NCBI GenBank assembly: GCA_032716605.1
Contig: CM064505.1
Location: 48,495,762 to 48,559,761, forward strand
Direction of reading: 5' to 3'
Source of the DNA: Paralithodes platypus
Lineage: Eukaryota; Arthropoda; Malacostraca; Decapoda; Lithodidae
Length of the DNA stretch: 64,000 nt
The notes below the pieces were generated by a model. It was given only the letters and a program-made list of their open reading frames with translations, made no database searches and had not been told where the DNA came from. A program made the translations under genes and the position numbers. Below, in pieces: positions 21,822-32,745 of this stretch. Position 1 is the stretch's first letter. Each line of letters starts with the position of its first letter.

Positions 21822-22884
21822 CCTGGCTCTCTCTCCGGTCCCCTGCTCCCTGCATTATCTCTCGCTCCGTCTCCTTGCTTTGACTTCGTACTTGTCTCTC
21901 TGTCTCTTTCCCTATCACTCCTCTTACTTTCGGTTCTTGGTGGCTCCTGATGTACCACTTCCTTACTTGCCCTTCCCTTATTCTCCAAAAAAATTTCTTC
22001 TTTTGCTCTTCAGACAACTTTCCATTCTCTTCATCAGCCTTAGCTTGGAGTTCCCTTAACTGTTCTCGTTCTTCTACACTTAGGTCCTTTTTTACCCTTA
22101 TATGATTCAGCTCTGTCGAATTTAATTTCCAGCTCACATTGGCTACTGCTTCTGCTGTTGATCTAAACTTTAGTTCCACTCTTAGTGGTCTCATCTCGCC
22201 CTTCTTATATATTCCTAACCTTCTCACCTCCTCCAGTTCTTTTACCCATCCATAACCCTCGTCTAAGTAATCCAGTATCCCCTTGACTTTCACAACATCC
22301 CTTTCCTTTCTTACCTTCATATCTGCCAGGTGCTCTTCCACATCTCCAAAGATTACTACACACTTACCTCTATCTATTGTCTCTCTCACTACCTTCTCTT
22401 TCTTCTTTAAAACTTGCACTACATTTTTTTCAAACTCTTTCTTTTCCTTTTCTCTCTCTTCCTTCTGCTCCTTCACAATTTCTTCAAGGGCTACCATCGT
22501 GGCACTCTCTACCCTTGTCCACTCATTTTTTACCTCACTAATTCCTTTTACTTCCTCACTCAGGTGGCCCTCATATTCCTTAAGCTGAGCCTTGAGTGCC
22601 ACATTTTCCGACGCTAACTCGTCTACTCTGGCCATCACTGCCTCTAGGCTGTCACTTACTGGCCTAGGCCTATCCACCCCGCTAGTAACGCCACACATAT
22701 CGGACAAAACTTCTACTTTAGCCCCTAACTCCTTCCTCCAATTTTCCATCACTCCCCTCCATCTCACAAGACCCATTAATTGTTTTTTCATACTTGCCAA
22801 CTGATCATCCTTGTCCTCGGTGATAAAGCCTTCAAATTCATAATCCTCCTCATCCCCAGCTAGGCTTTCACGCCTTCCCGCCAT
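21718..22884 (-). CDS. LINE-A ORF1: coiled-coil RNA-binding protein
   Basis: Start chosen at MAGRRESLAGDEED (22884), the start shared with the plus-strand copy; an upstream ATG at 22941 adds 19 residues. About 388 residues: acidic N-terminus, coiled coil (about 90-190, heptad-rich EKEKKEFEKN), then a fold resembling the L1-type ORF1 RRM plus C-terminal domain (KCVVIFGDVEEHL, MRPLRVELKF, RVKKDLSVEEREQL), ending in an Arg/Gly-rich tail (GSGKGWRRRR). Expected to coat LINE RNA in the cytoplasm. No zinc knuckle. Overlaps ORF2 by about 100 nt. Confidence 0.85.
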   Translation of the reverse strand: MAGRRESLAGDEEDYEFEGFITEDKDDQLASMKKQLMGLVRWRGVMENWRKELGAKVEVLSDMCGVTSGVDRPRPVSDSLEAVMARVDELASENVALKAQLKEYEGHLSEEVKGISEVKNEWTRVESATMVALEEIVKEQKEEREKEKKEFEKNVVQVLKKKEKVVRETIDRGKCVVIFGDVEEHLADMKVRKERDVVKVKGILDYLDEGYGWVKELEEVRRLGIYKKGEMRPLRVELKFRSTAEAVANVSWKLNSTELNHIRVKKDLSVEEREQLRELQAKADEENGKLSEEQKKKFFWRIREGQVRKWYIRSHQEPKVRGVIGKETERQVRSQSKETEREIMQGAGDRRESQDVVERVEQREREGEENRISGGGGTGSGKGWRRRR

Positions 22885-23274
22885 CGCGAGGTGGTCGTCT
22901 GCCAGCCTAAAAACAACAATCGCCCCACTATCCCATCTCACTCCAGGAACTGTTTTACTTAATCCATATTTTCAATTACTTGGAATATCCAATTAAATCT
23001 GAATTGCTCATAAAACACCTAATTACTTATTGAAATGCACATATAAATTTCCGGGACAACACTTAGACACTCCTATCAACTTCACACAAGGTAACTCATT
23101 ATCGGGGAGCAGCTGCGAGGTGTTGACAGCTCGGAGGTCGGCGGAGGTGTAGTCGGGATTTATTTGCGGGAGTGAGCATGCTCGTTAATTCCCGCCTCCT
23201 AAGATATGTTTGTCATACCGTGCTTTGAAACTATGCACTGATGGTGCAGACACTACTTCGGCTGGCAATTTGTT

Positions 23275-24792
23275 GTTGTTGTTGTTGTTGTTCCCTAAGC
23301 TGCCTGGCCGAACAGCCCCGAGTCCCTGAGGAAGGCCATGGCCACGATCGGGCTTTCCCACAGAGCTCTCATTGAGTGTAGGTTGTGTTGTTGGCGTAAG
23401 TGGTTGTGTGAAATGCAGTCTTCGATGATGTGTTTAATGGTATGGGGTGCTGTGTTACATCCCGGGCAGGCGTCGACAACGGAGTCATCCAGTCTCTTCT
23501 GATAGCTCAGGAGAGCTGGATGGTGTCCGCATCTCAGCCTGGCCAGGTGGACTCTGTCCTCGCGAGGGAGGAAGGATTCGGAAGGATGGATTTCGGGAGG
23601 TCGTGCATGCAACTGCGTGTTGTCTGTGAGTGAGTGGATGGATTGGCGAGAGATATGAGTATGGATGTGCTTCTGGAAGTTGGTTCGGGGTGGGCAGGGA
23701 GGGAGAGAGGACAATAATTGTGTGTGATACCGTATGCTAGGTGTTGTTTTGATATTTCTTGGTGTCTGTGGGTGTGTTGCCATGTAGTTTAGTGGGTGGT
23801 CTTGGTTCGTGGAGGCTGCTGCCAGGAATTGAGTGCCTCTCATGTCCAGATGGTCTTTGACTTTGAGGATTTTGGTTTCTTGATGTAGATGATCTGTAGG
23901 TGCAGTAGCTGTGCAACCTGTAATGATCTTCAGGGCTTTGTTTTGAATAGTCTGTAAGGTCTTATGATGTGTTTCAGCTAGGTTAGAAGCCCAGGCTGGG
24001 CTTGCGTATTCCATTACTGATCTTATGTATTGTTTATATACTGTGGTGGTAGTTTCTTTGTTGTGTCCAAATTTTGTGTGAGCAAGTGACCTGAGGGCGT
24101 TAAGTCTGGGTGTCAGTTTCTTTTTAATGTTTGTGGTGTGCTGTTTGAATGTCATATGAGTATCATATGTTACTCCTAGGATTTTGGGTGTGTGTGTATG
24201 TGTTAGGGGTGTGTTGTTTATGGTGAGTTGAGGAATGTATTCGTGTTCACCTGTCCAGCTTGTGAGCAGGGTTGCGGTGGATTTGGCTGGGGCTAGATTA
24301 AGTCTGCTTGTAGTGCACCAGCCATGTAGTGTGTTGATATAGGGTTGAAGGAGATCTGTTGCTCTTCTGTGGTCATGGTGTGTGCATGTGAGTGTTATGT
24401 CATCTGCATAGGAGGCTAAGTTTATTTGGGGAGTATTGGGTGTAGTTATATCGTGCATGTACAGATTGAAGAGTGCGGGCGATAGGACGAATCCTTGTGG
24501 GACTCTGTTTGGAAAGTTTCTGATTTTAGATGACTGACCGGCAAAAGATACGTGTGCACATCTGCCTGCTAGGAAGTTGGCCAGCCACCTTTTTGTGTTG
24601 TTGTGCATGTTTGTGTTGTAGATTTTGTTTGTTAGGTTGTGGCGGGGGATGGCATCGAAGGCTTTACTAATGTCGAGTGTGGCTAATAGTGATCTGTGTG
24701 GTGGTCTAGCTGAGTTGATGCTGTCGAAAGCTCTTTGTGTAAGGTCTGTGAGAAGAGTGTTTGTGGAGTGCAGTGGCCTAAAGCCATGTTGT
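23275..24792 (-). pseudogene. LINE-D, 5'-truncated RT with (AAC)n tail
   Basis: Inserted in LINE-B with a 14-bp duplication GCTGGCAATTTGTT (23261-23274, 24793-24806). Begins inside RT (QHGFRPLHSTNTLLTDL) and continues TLDISKAFDAIPRHNL, VPQGFVLSPALFNLYMHDI and the catalytic SYADDITLT, then a C-terminal CPGCNTAPHTIKHIIEDC zinc-knuckle-like motif and FLRDSGLFGQAA to the stop. Ends in (AAC)6. The frame is open throughout and continues by chance from the LINE-B frame. Clade uncertain: I/Jockey-related. Confidence 0.8.
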
Positions 24793-25167
24793 GCTGGCAA
24801 TTTGTTCCACCCACTAATCGAGTTGGTAGGAAATCTTTTACTTTTCAGATCAGATTTACTATTTAGCACTTTTAGTTTGTAGCTGTGACCTCTTGTTCTC
24901 TCACCTCCATCCCTCTCTATGAAGTTTTCTTGGTCGATTTTGTCAATACCTCTAACACATTTGTATATCTGAATTTGCTGTCCTCGTTTCCTTCTCTGTT
25001 CCAGTGTAGGTAGATTCAATCTCTCGAGCCTCTCTTGGTACTCCAAATTTTCCAAACCTGGGATCATCCTCGTAGCTGCTCTCTGTACCCTCTCAATTTT
25101 GTGGATATGTTTCTTCATGTGAGGGGACCACACTACAGATGCATATTCCATCCTGGGTCTTATTATT

Positions 25168-25939
25168 CTATCTATCTATTGCCTGACGCCGTGATCCCCG
25201 AAGGGGTGGCCACGAACGAACCGCCCCCATGCACCTCTGTCCCCAGTCAGTCGACGCCCCTCCCCCAACCAGCACCGCCTTCATTCATGTAGTTCCTCAC
25301 TCCATCCTTCCACCTCATATTCGGTCTACCTCTCCCCCTCTGTCCCTCCACCTCGCTCTCGTACACCCTCTTAGTCATTCTCTCGCTTTCCATACGTTCC
25401 ATATGGCCGAACCATCTCAAGTTGTTCCTTTTCACACTTTCCAGCACATCTACCTCCACACCACACCTCCTTCTTACTTCCTCATTAGTCTGTCTATCCC
25501 TCCATGTAACTCCGCACGCACTCCTTAGGTAATTCATTTCCACTGCTCTCACTCTTGGTCTGAGTCTCTCAACCAACGTCCATGCTTCGCTTCCGTAAGT
25601 CAGTGTCGGGATTACCACACTGTCATGCAAGGACTTCTTCACTTCCATACTGACCACCCTATTTCTTGTTACTGCTTTTAGCGTTCCTACAACCCTCTTC
25701 CCCTGTTGTACCCTCTCCCGCACCTCTTCATCCATAGTCCCATCTTTACTCAACACACTGCCCAGATACTTAAAAGAGTTGACGATCTCCATAGCCTGAC
25801 CGTTCAGCTTCACCTCACACTCTGTGACTTCACCCCTTTCGAAGACCATAACCTTGCTCTTCCCCGTATTTACCTTCAAATTCCGTTTTTCGCACACTGT
25901 TCCAAACTCATTTACCAGACCCTGCAACTCCCATTCATA
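25168..25939 (-). pseudogene. RTE-E, 3' end, inserted in LINE-B
   Basis: Duplication TTATTATT at 25160-25167 and 25940-25947. Encodes only the C-terminal region (NLKVNTGKSKVMVFERG, FKYLGSVLSKDGT, MNYLRSACGVTWRDRQ, LRWFGHMERMESERM, GRPNMRWKDGV). Ends with the CCCCTTCGGGG hairpin and (GATA)n tail. Same family as 48210-48632 and 51550-52446. Confidence 0.85.
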
Positions 25940-27385
25940 TTATTATTGCCGTTATTATTTGTTTCATGGTGTTTTCATTAAGATAATTGAAAGACATCCT
26001 GATATTTGCCAATAGTGCTAGTGATTCTCTCACTATCTTATTTACGTGGCTTTCTGGAGACATGTTATCCTTAAATTCTATCCCCAAGTCTTTTTCTGCT
26101 TTGGGAATCACTTCGTTTCCTAGTTTATAATCTTTTCTAGGTCTGTACTTGCTTTTACCCATTTCTAGAGTCTTACATTTCCCTGCATTGAACTCCATAT
26201 TCCATTTGATGCTCCATTCATGGATCTTTTGCAAATCTGCTTGGAGCTCAAGGCAATCCTCCTGGGTTCTGATCGTTTTAAGCAGCTTAGCATCGTCCGC
26301 AAACATGCTCATGTAGCTTGTTAGTCCCTCAGGTAAGTCATTTACAAATATTAGAAACATGATTGGGGCTAGGACAGATCCTTGTGGTACTCCACTCGTA
26401 ATTTGAGTCCAGTTTGACGATTTCCCCCTTACTGTTGTTCTCATCTGTCTTCCGCTAAGGTAGCTCTCCATCCATTTCAGCAGTTTGTCTCCTACTTTTC
26501 CCTCATGTTTTAATTTCCACAGCAATCTCTTGTGTGGAACTTTGTCAAATGCCTTTTTAAAGTCTAGGTAGGCACAGTCTACCCATCCTTCCCTCTTGTC
26601 CACTGTGTCTATTACTCTAGAGTAAAAACTCAACAAGTTGCTTACACATGATCTGCCTCCTCTGAATCCAAATTGTCGGTCAGTAATTAATCTTTTGGAT
26701 TCCAGGTAGTTCACCCATTTGTCCCTTATTAATCCTTCCAGAATCTTCATGAGGATGCTCAATAGTGATACAGGTCTATAGTTCAGTGGTTTATCTCTGC
26801 TTCCTCCCTTAAATATAGGAATAATGTTTGCTCTTTTCCATTCTGTAGGTACTATCCCTGTGTCCAATGATTTGGTCATTATATCATATAACGGTATACT
26901 CAGTTCCTTGGCATTTTCTTTAATAATCCAGCCTGATACTCCGTCCGGTCTGGCGGCTTTGTTTGGATCCACCTTACTCATTTTGTCTATGAGCTCTGGT
27001 CTGTTAAATGTGACTTCCAGCATTTCCTCTGTACCTATCTCATTGGTTTCTGGTGCAATGAATTCTCCTTCTTTTGTAAATACTGATGCAAAATTTCTAT
27101 TTAGTTCTTCCGCAATTTCTGTATCCTCTTCTATGATTCTGTTTCCACTTTTAATCTTTACGATCGTGGCTTTTATCTTCCTTTTGCCGTTTACAAACTT
27201 GAAAAACATTTTTGGATTCTTTTCATAGTTCTCCACTATCCCTTTCTCATGGTTTGCCTCTGACCTCCTCCTCATTTCTGTGTATTTGTTTCTCTCCTCT
27301 TTATACTTTTGCCTGTTATCTTCCGAATCCCAGTTTCTCATCTTTTTCCAGGCTTTGGTTTTTGATTCCTGTGCTTGCCTACATT

Positions 27386-29096
27386 CGCGGTGTGTGTGTG
27401 ACCTTGAGTTTAGCAAGGATATTATCATGATAACGACATATTGTAGGCCTATATCACAGCTGACCGCGGCCCGCGCCACCGCACGTGTTGACTGTTGAGT
27501 AATTTCAAATTTGAGTGTTTAGTATACTCAGGGCAGTGGAGTTGAGCAGTAGGGCTGCAACATCTCTCGTCCCTCCAGGCCCAACCGCAGACAGACTGAC
27601 CCCAGTATTCCAGTAAGTGTTTTATCGATGAAAATACATTTTGATAGTGCTGTTAATGATAGCAGTGAATAAGTGCTTCTTTTTCGTATCATCGCATGTG
27701 TGTTTTGTGGAATGCAATAGGTCATATGACTAGATATTTTGGAAAAACTTTTGAGTTTAAAATTAGAAACATGAGCAGTTGCGGGGTTCATTGTGAACCA
27801 TATCATTATTATTATTTCCCTCTAATTATAAATATTCGTAGAAAACCAATATTAGGCGTATTAACTTCGTTATTGCATTCTCGTTCTCATATAATGAGCT
27901 ATAGGCTACGTAGATCTCAAATTCATAGCTATAAATAAACCTCAGATGTTCACACATATAATATAGGCTAGGCTAAACTGGGTAATGTTTGCCTTTTTTT
28001 CACATTACACAATAACTATTGGTGATAGAAAAATTCTGATTGCACCATTGGAACAACCGTGAACAAAACTATATTTCATATATAAAACTATAGTCGTTGA
28101 TCATATAACGATCATTAAGTAATTAACATGGTCATGACGTGATGAAGTCCGAACAAAAATGAAAACGTTTATTCGGGATCAATTTCAACTACCGTATATT
28201 CTCTATTTTTGTTAATTTCACTCCAACACGAAACACTCACCAAAGAAATTAACGAAAGTATGCATGCGATCACTGGGATTCGATCCAGGGTCACTTCATA
28301 CAGCTTTCAAACACTCTAACCAATAGGATATCTTCGCTTTGTGATTTTTGCTTCAGTTAAGTAATGAGCTATCCTCTCTCTTTTCATGTATAATACTTAA
28401 TACATTATAGTAGACGCGACTCGTCACTTGTGGGCCGTGGCCTGTGGGTTAAAACAGAGCAAAAATAACTTTTCGGTCCCGCGAGAATAAAATATAGCCT
28501 ACTGCAAAAGCTTGTAAGATAACTCTTTTACATTCCACATTACTCGATAACTATTGATGATAGACAAATGCTGATTGCACCATTGGAAAGTCCGTGGAAA
28601 ATACTTTATAATCATTATATTTTCATTATGATATATAATTATGAAGTTTGAGCGAGGTTTGGCATCCCCAACCTTTTCCGTTTCTGTTTCTGTCTGTCTG
28701 CTTCACTGTCCAGAGTCCAGACACCAGTCCTACTTTTCCTCCTGGGGCTGGGAGGCTAGGAATCCTCCTCCTCTTGTAAAATTCACCTATAGCCGAGACA
28801 GAGAAAAGGGCGAGGGAATGCGAAAGTGGTCCTGGACCCCTGGTCATGATGTGCTTAGATATATAAAAATAATTCTCAAGACAAATGTCAAGCACAGAAA
28901 TTAAGCAAATGTAACAACTATTACTGCTACTATAAATACTTGTAAAGTAATTGTGTAAAACGAGTATTATTTATGCCTTCCAAAACTTATCCTTTAAATT
29001 AAAGCTATGCCAATTGGAATATCCATTAATGTGTGTGTGTGTGTCAGGAAGTAATTGGACCTTTATATATATATATATCTATCTATCTATCTATCT
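27386..29096. other. Non-coding interior, probably of the hAT element
   Basis: No ORF of substance. Two diverged copies of a block (CAATAACTATTGGTGATAGA... TTGCACCATTGGAA at about 28008-28060; CGATAACTATTGATGATAGA at about 28545-28600) point to an old internal duplication. Otherwise AT-rich with no recognisable gene. Confidence 0.45.
28255..28345 (-). mobile_element. tRNA-like SINE head
   Basis: Minus strand: TATCCTATTGGTTAGAGTG (D-arm/A-box-like) followed after about 35 nt by GGATCGAATCCCAG (B-box-like, T-arm). The 5' acceptor half is poor and no body could be defined. Either a SINE relic or an old tRNA pseudogene. Confidence 0.4.
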
Positions 29097-29700
29097 ATTG
29101 CCGGACGCCTTACTCCCTTTACGAGGGTGGCCATACACAGAGTGCCCCCAAGTGGACCTATTCCCTGTGAGAGGGACAACCCAAGCCAGTTTAGTGAAGG
29201 ACTTACAGGATTGACCACTCAATTTAGGATCGGTCCGACTCCGAGGCCCTCTGTGTATCTTGTATATATATATATATATTATACCTGTATATATATAATT
29301 GCTTATTGCTTTAATGACCTCAATATAGCTTTTTATATGGCTTCAGAATGCTCCTAGATTTGCTCATATTTCAACAACAAAATCGGGGGGGGGGGGGGGC
29401 TTACTCCCTTTACGAGGGTGGCCATACACAGAATGCCCCCAAGTGGACCTATTCCCTGTGAGAGGGACAACCCAAGCCAGTTTAGTGAAGGACTTACAGG
29501 ATTGACCACTCAATTTAGGATCGGTCCGACTCCGAGGCCCTCTGTGTATCTTGTATATATATATATATATATATTATACCTGTATATATATATAATTGCT
29601 TATTGCTTTAATGACCTCAATATAGCTTTTTATATGGCTTCAGAATGCTCCTAGATTTGCTCATATTTCAACAACAAAATCGGGAGGGGGGGGGGGGGGG
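29097..29700. repeat. Tandem duplication of an RTE-like 3' end, with G/C homopolymers
   Basis: About 300 bp (CTTACTCCCTTTACGAGGGTGGCC... to CAACAACAAAATCGGG) occurs at 29109-29383 and again at 29400-29683, nearly identical and joined by poly-G. The first copy follows (ATCT)n and TTGCCGGACGCC, resembling in inverted form the end of RTE-E, so it may be a relative of that family. A 30-base poly-C follows at 29708-29737. Confidence 0.75.
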
Positions 29701-30210
29701 CTTACAGCCCCCCCCCCCCCCCCCCCCCCCCCCCCCCAGCTGATTAGGCTCATTGCGGGAAGGTGGGAACAGGGGGGGCCTCAGAAACAGCCTTTGCCCC
29801 TCCCAAGGATAAATGAAATGATACCCCTGGCCATACCCATAGCTTACTCTGACTGTTCCTTTTACTAATATATCTTCTAGATCTCAAGTGGCGGCGTCTT
29901 TTCCGTGGATTGACCTCCCTACTGCCAACCTAGAAGTTGGCAGATTGGGAGCCAAAGTGTCACATTTTTCCCTTACCCCTCAACTTTCCCTTCATAATTG
30001 CTGAGGGGCACAGGGCCTTGGGTGGGGCTTTGGTTTCCCGGGCGTTTCCGCACCCTCCTCAGCTCCCTGCCTTGGAGTGGCTTCGGTCACCCGGGCTTTG
30101 TTAGTGGTAAGCAGGGAGGATTTTGTGGGGGCGCTCGTTTATGGCCTTGGCCTTGCTCGAGACCTTGGGGCTGTTCAGCCAGACAGTCTGGGGAACAACA
30201 ACAACAACAA

Positions 30211-30710
30211 TAGTATGATTAGACCTAGATTGGAGTATGCAGCAGTGGTGTGGTCCCCGCATCTTAAGAAGCATGCTTATTCACAAGTTAGAAAGAATCC
30301 AGAGAGCAGTTACTAGATTGGTTCCTAGTCTCAGAGAATTGCCATATGAAGGGAGGCTAGACAAATTAAATCTACCGAGTCTAAAAGAGAGGAGAGAGAG
30401 GGGAGACATGATAATGATGTACAAATGCACCCTAGGGCTGGAGAGGCTGGATAGGTTAGGATATAATAATTATGGATACAGGAATAACTAGAGGCCACAG
30501 CTACAAAGTAAAAAGACCTACCTGCAAGAACGATATCAGGAAGTTTAGCTTCCCCTATAGATGTATTGACAAATGGAATAGGCTGGAGGAGGAGGTGGTA
30601 GCGGCAAGGAACATCCATATTTTCAAGAAAAAATTGGATGAAAGTAGACTGAGAGACGGGACAACACGAGCTTAGCTCAACTCCTGTAAACTACAATTAG
30701 GTAAATACAA
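30211..30710 (+). pseudogene. LINE-A (+) ORF2 fragment d and 3' end
   Basis: Resumes at MIRPRLEYAAVVWSPHLKKH, then RIQRAVTRLVPSLRELPYEG, RRERGDMIMMYKC and RGHSYKVKRPTCKNDIRKF to IFKKKLDE. Frameshifts near 30275 and 30455. The short 3' UTR ends ACTACAATTAGGTAAATACAA, identical to the end of the intact minus-strand copy. The Gypsy LTR resumes immediately after. Confidence 0.9.
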
Positions 30711-30968
30711 GCACACGTACACTCGGGGTGCCAACTGGGGACTAAGGGCTGCTTTCCCCTCGGAGAGGGCTTATATACCCTCGGTTTTTACCACCGTCTG
30801 CTTGGGCAAATGGTGGAAAAGGGAAAGAACGTTCTAGAACCTTCTTGACCATAGGTACTGAACCGCATCCCCTCTCCCTCCTCTCTCTCTCTTTCTTCCT
30901 ACTCTCCTCACACCCCCCTCGACTCTAATATGTCTAGCTATATCTATCTCAGACACGGTCCCGTGACA
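30711..30968 (-). repeat. Gypsy 3' LTR, second part
   Basis: GCACACGTACACTCGGGGTGCC onward is collinear with 55048-55826 of the other LTR and ends GGTCCCGTGACA. It carries the uninterrupted site (AGCTATATCTATC) where the other LTR has a MITE. Confidence 0.9.
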
Positions 30969-30980
30969 TCCCTCCCCACT
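30969..30980 (-). promoter_or_regulatory. Gypsy polypurine tract
   Basis: On the minus strand AGTGGGGAGGGA abuts the LTR start TGTCACGGG, the expected place and composition for the plus-strand primer of an LTR retrotransposon. Confidence 0.7.
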
Positions 30981-31574
30981 AACATTGAGTTTACTCCGTT
31001 AAAATCACCTAGCGTCATTCAAAGTGTCTTCCATCCTGTAGTGTGAATCTAACGGTCACTGACGCATGCAATGGTCACCCTTGAGTAGAAAAAACTCAAC
31101 ATTTACGTTAAAATTACTACTGAAAGGGGAAAACTCCTGAGTTCGCATTTTTGGCCAGCGACAAGATCCTGGTGGGCAATGCACCTGGTGAGTTTTAACT
31201 CTAGTGGCAAACCCACTCATTTACAATAAAAACACAAGCTAAGCTATTGTTATGAACGGAGATGTCTGAATACATGGTGTACTTGGGATATTCGTGGGTA
31301 AATGGGAGTAGTTATGTCTTAGCTGAATTTAGTCGATTTCGTGGTTCTCCGGGACTTTATGTGGGGATCCTTGGTCGTAGCTGCTTGGTCTGCTTCTTGG
31401 TCTGCTCAGCGTCGCATCTCGCCAGCACGCCTGGACAACTCATTACCTGTAATATTAGTTGGCGGCAGATAATTGTTCTAAACAAAATTTCCCCATCCCT
31501 CTCATAGGCACATACAAGCTACTTACTCCTGATCGTCTACATCATTAGTCAATCGTGACAACCAATCAGCACCG
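30981..31574 (-). other. Gypsy 3' region without ORF
   Basis: Between the end of RNase H and the polypurine tract. No envelope-like gene or other coding sequence could be seen. Confidence 0.5.
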
Positions 31575-32745
31575 ACGTTGTTACTACCCTTAATGTACCT
31601 TACAACGAAGCTGAACTACGTTGTTACTACCCTTAATGTACCTTACAACGAAGCTGAACTGCTGCAGGAAAAGCGTCCACCTCATGAGTCTTGAATTGGC
31701 ATTCCTCGAGGTATTGAGGCTTGTCAGAGGCATATGATCAGTCTCGAGTTTGAACTCTCCTCCGAACAAATAGAAGTAGTATTTCTTGACCCCTTCGACC
31801 ACCGCCAACAATTCCAGCTCCACCGTGCTGTACCTTAGCTCAGCTCCCTTGACTCGCCTACTGTGGTATGCAACGGAGAATAACTCTCCATCTTTCTCCT
31901 GCATCAGGACCGCCCCCACTGCATCCTGTGAAGCATCAGTCCGTAAGACAAATGGCATTTCGAAATTCGGAAGTTTCAGAATTGGTTCCTTGCAGAGTTG
32001 AGTCTTTAGTGTGTTGAAAGCCTCTTGCTGTTCCGTACCCCACGGAACTCTGTTTGAAGCATGCTTCTTTAGTAAGTCGTACAACGCAGCAATATGAGGA
32101 ATGAACTCCCGGTAGTAGCCGGCAAGTCCCAAGAATGACCGAACCTGCTTCTTTGTAGTGGGCCTAGGAGCATCACGAATCTTAGAGATCTTATCACCTT
32201 GACAACTGCAGTGACCATCCCCAACTACATGTCCTAGGTACTGCACCTGTTTCTGGCCCACTTCACACTTGCTAGGTTTCACCTTCAAGTTGTACTCCTG
32301 CAACCTAGACAATACCTTCTCCAGAATTGACATGTGCTCTCTGAAAGACTGTGAGTGAACAAGGACATCATCAACGAAGACCTCCACACCAGGTGTGTCT
32401 CGCAGGACCTGACGCATCATACGGTTAAACACCGCCGGCGAATTCGTAAGACCGAAGGGCAACACAGTGTACTGGTACAGCCCGTCTGGCGTACCAAAAG
32501 CGGTGACCTTGCGGCTAGCTGGATCCAGAGGTATCTGGAAGAACCCCTTGGTGAGATCTAGTTTGGAAAAGATCCTTGAACCTGCAAGCCTGTCAAAGAT
32601 TGCACGGAGGTCGCACATAGGTTCTGCATCAACCCATGTCAAAGCATTCAGCCGGCGGTAATCCCCGCAGATGCGTACACCGCCCTCCTTCTTGACAACC
32701 ACCATTGGACTACAGTACTGAGAAGAGGATTTCTCGATGATATAG
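31575..32745 (-). pseudogene. Gypsy reverse transcriptase and RNase H
   Basis: RT: GGVRICGDYRRLNALT, FSKLDLTKGFFQIPLD, LPFGLTNSPAVFNRMM, catalytic FVDDVLVHS, VQYLGHVV, and the thumb FLGLAGYYREFIPH. RNase H: FVLRTDASQDAVGAVLMQ, SRRVKGAELRYSTVELELLA and LETDHMPL. A 43-bp tandem duplication (31575-31660) shifts the frame at GSNNV, just before the end of RNase H. A 2-nt gain near 32745 separates it from its N-terminal part. Ty3/Gypsy type by motif order. Confidence 0.9.

Larger units (their letters stand above)
18788..23160 (-). mobile_element. LINE-A (-), apparently full-length
   Basis: Leader, ORF1, ORF2 and a short 3' end with TTAGGTAAATACAA repeats are all present and both ORFs are open. It is inserted in the 3' tail of LINE-B (-). 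It serves as the reference for the shattered plus-strand copy between 7509 and 30710. Family: CR1/Jockey group of non-LTR retrotransposons by RT motifs; exact clade not determined. Confidence 0.85.
18745..27385 (-). pseudogene. LINE-B (-), 5'-truncated, invaded by LINE-A, LINE-D and RTE-E
   Basis: Pieces in coding order: 27385-25948 (ECRQAQESKTKAWKK through RT with AYLDFKKAFDKVPHKR, SGVPQGSVLAPIMF, FADDAK), 25159-24793 (RPRMEYASVVWSPHMKKH to WNKLP), 23274-23190 (C-terminus, HILGGGN), and tail repeats TACAACTAGTGTAAG at 18745-18787. It shares nearly every residue with the plus-strand copy at 11591-14018. The frame loses two codons (EKEKDLG to EKDLG) and is broken by insertions only. The tail is separated by a whole LINE-A that landed in AAATA. 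Confidence 0.85.
18582..29829. mobile_element. hAT-like DNA element, heavily invaded
   Basis: Ends CAGGGGCGTCATTT and, inverted, CAGGGGTATCATTT, with an 8-bp target duplication GCCATACC at 18574-18581 and 29830-29837. The length of the duplication and the CAGGGG ends fit the hAT superfamily. No transposase ORF was recognised; most of the interior is later LINE insertions, and 27386-29707 is probably its own non-coding interior. Confidence 0.75.
18420..30210 (+). mobile_element. LINE-D-like retroelement with (AAC)n tail, split by a hAT element
   Basis: Flanked by the duplication TAGTATGATT (18410-18419, 30211-30220). Its 5' end is GGCGGGTGCCCAACCCCG; its 3' end has GGGGCTGTTC.GCCAG and (AAC)n, closely matching the 3' end of LINE-D at 23275-23330. 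Only 18420-18581 and 29830-30210 belong to it; the rest is the hAT insertion. No convincing RT coding was seen in these pieces, so it is either a 5'-truncated or internally deleted relative, or a SINE that borrowed the LINE-D tail. Confidence 0.7.

Noticed and set aside
23295..25151. 618-codon RT-like frame as a single protein
   Set aside because: It is LINE-B up to 24793 and LINE-D from 24792, joined in frame by chance at the GCTGGCAATTTGTT target site.
28125..28175. Hammerhead ribozyme core (GTGATGAAGTCCGAAC)
   Set aside because: The core lacks CTGATGA and a matching GAAA/stem arrangement, and it is not in the Penelope-like UTRs, where such ribozymes occur. None was found there either.
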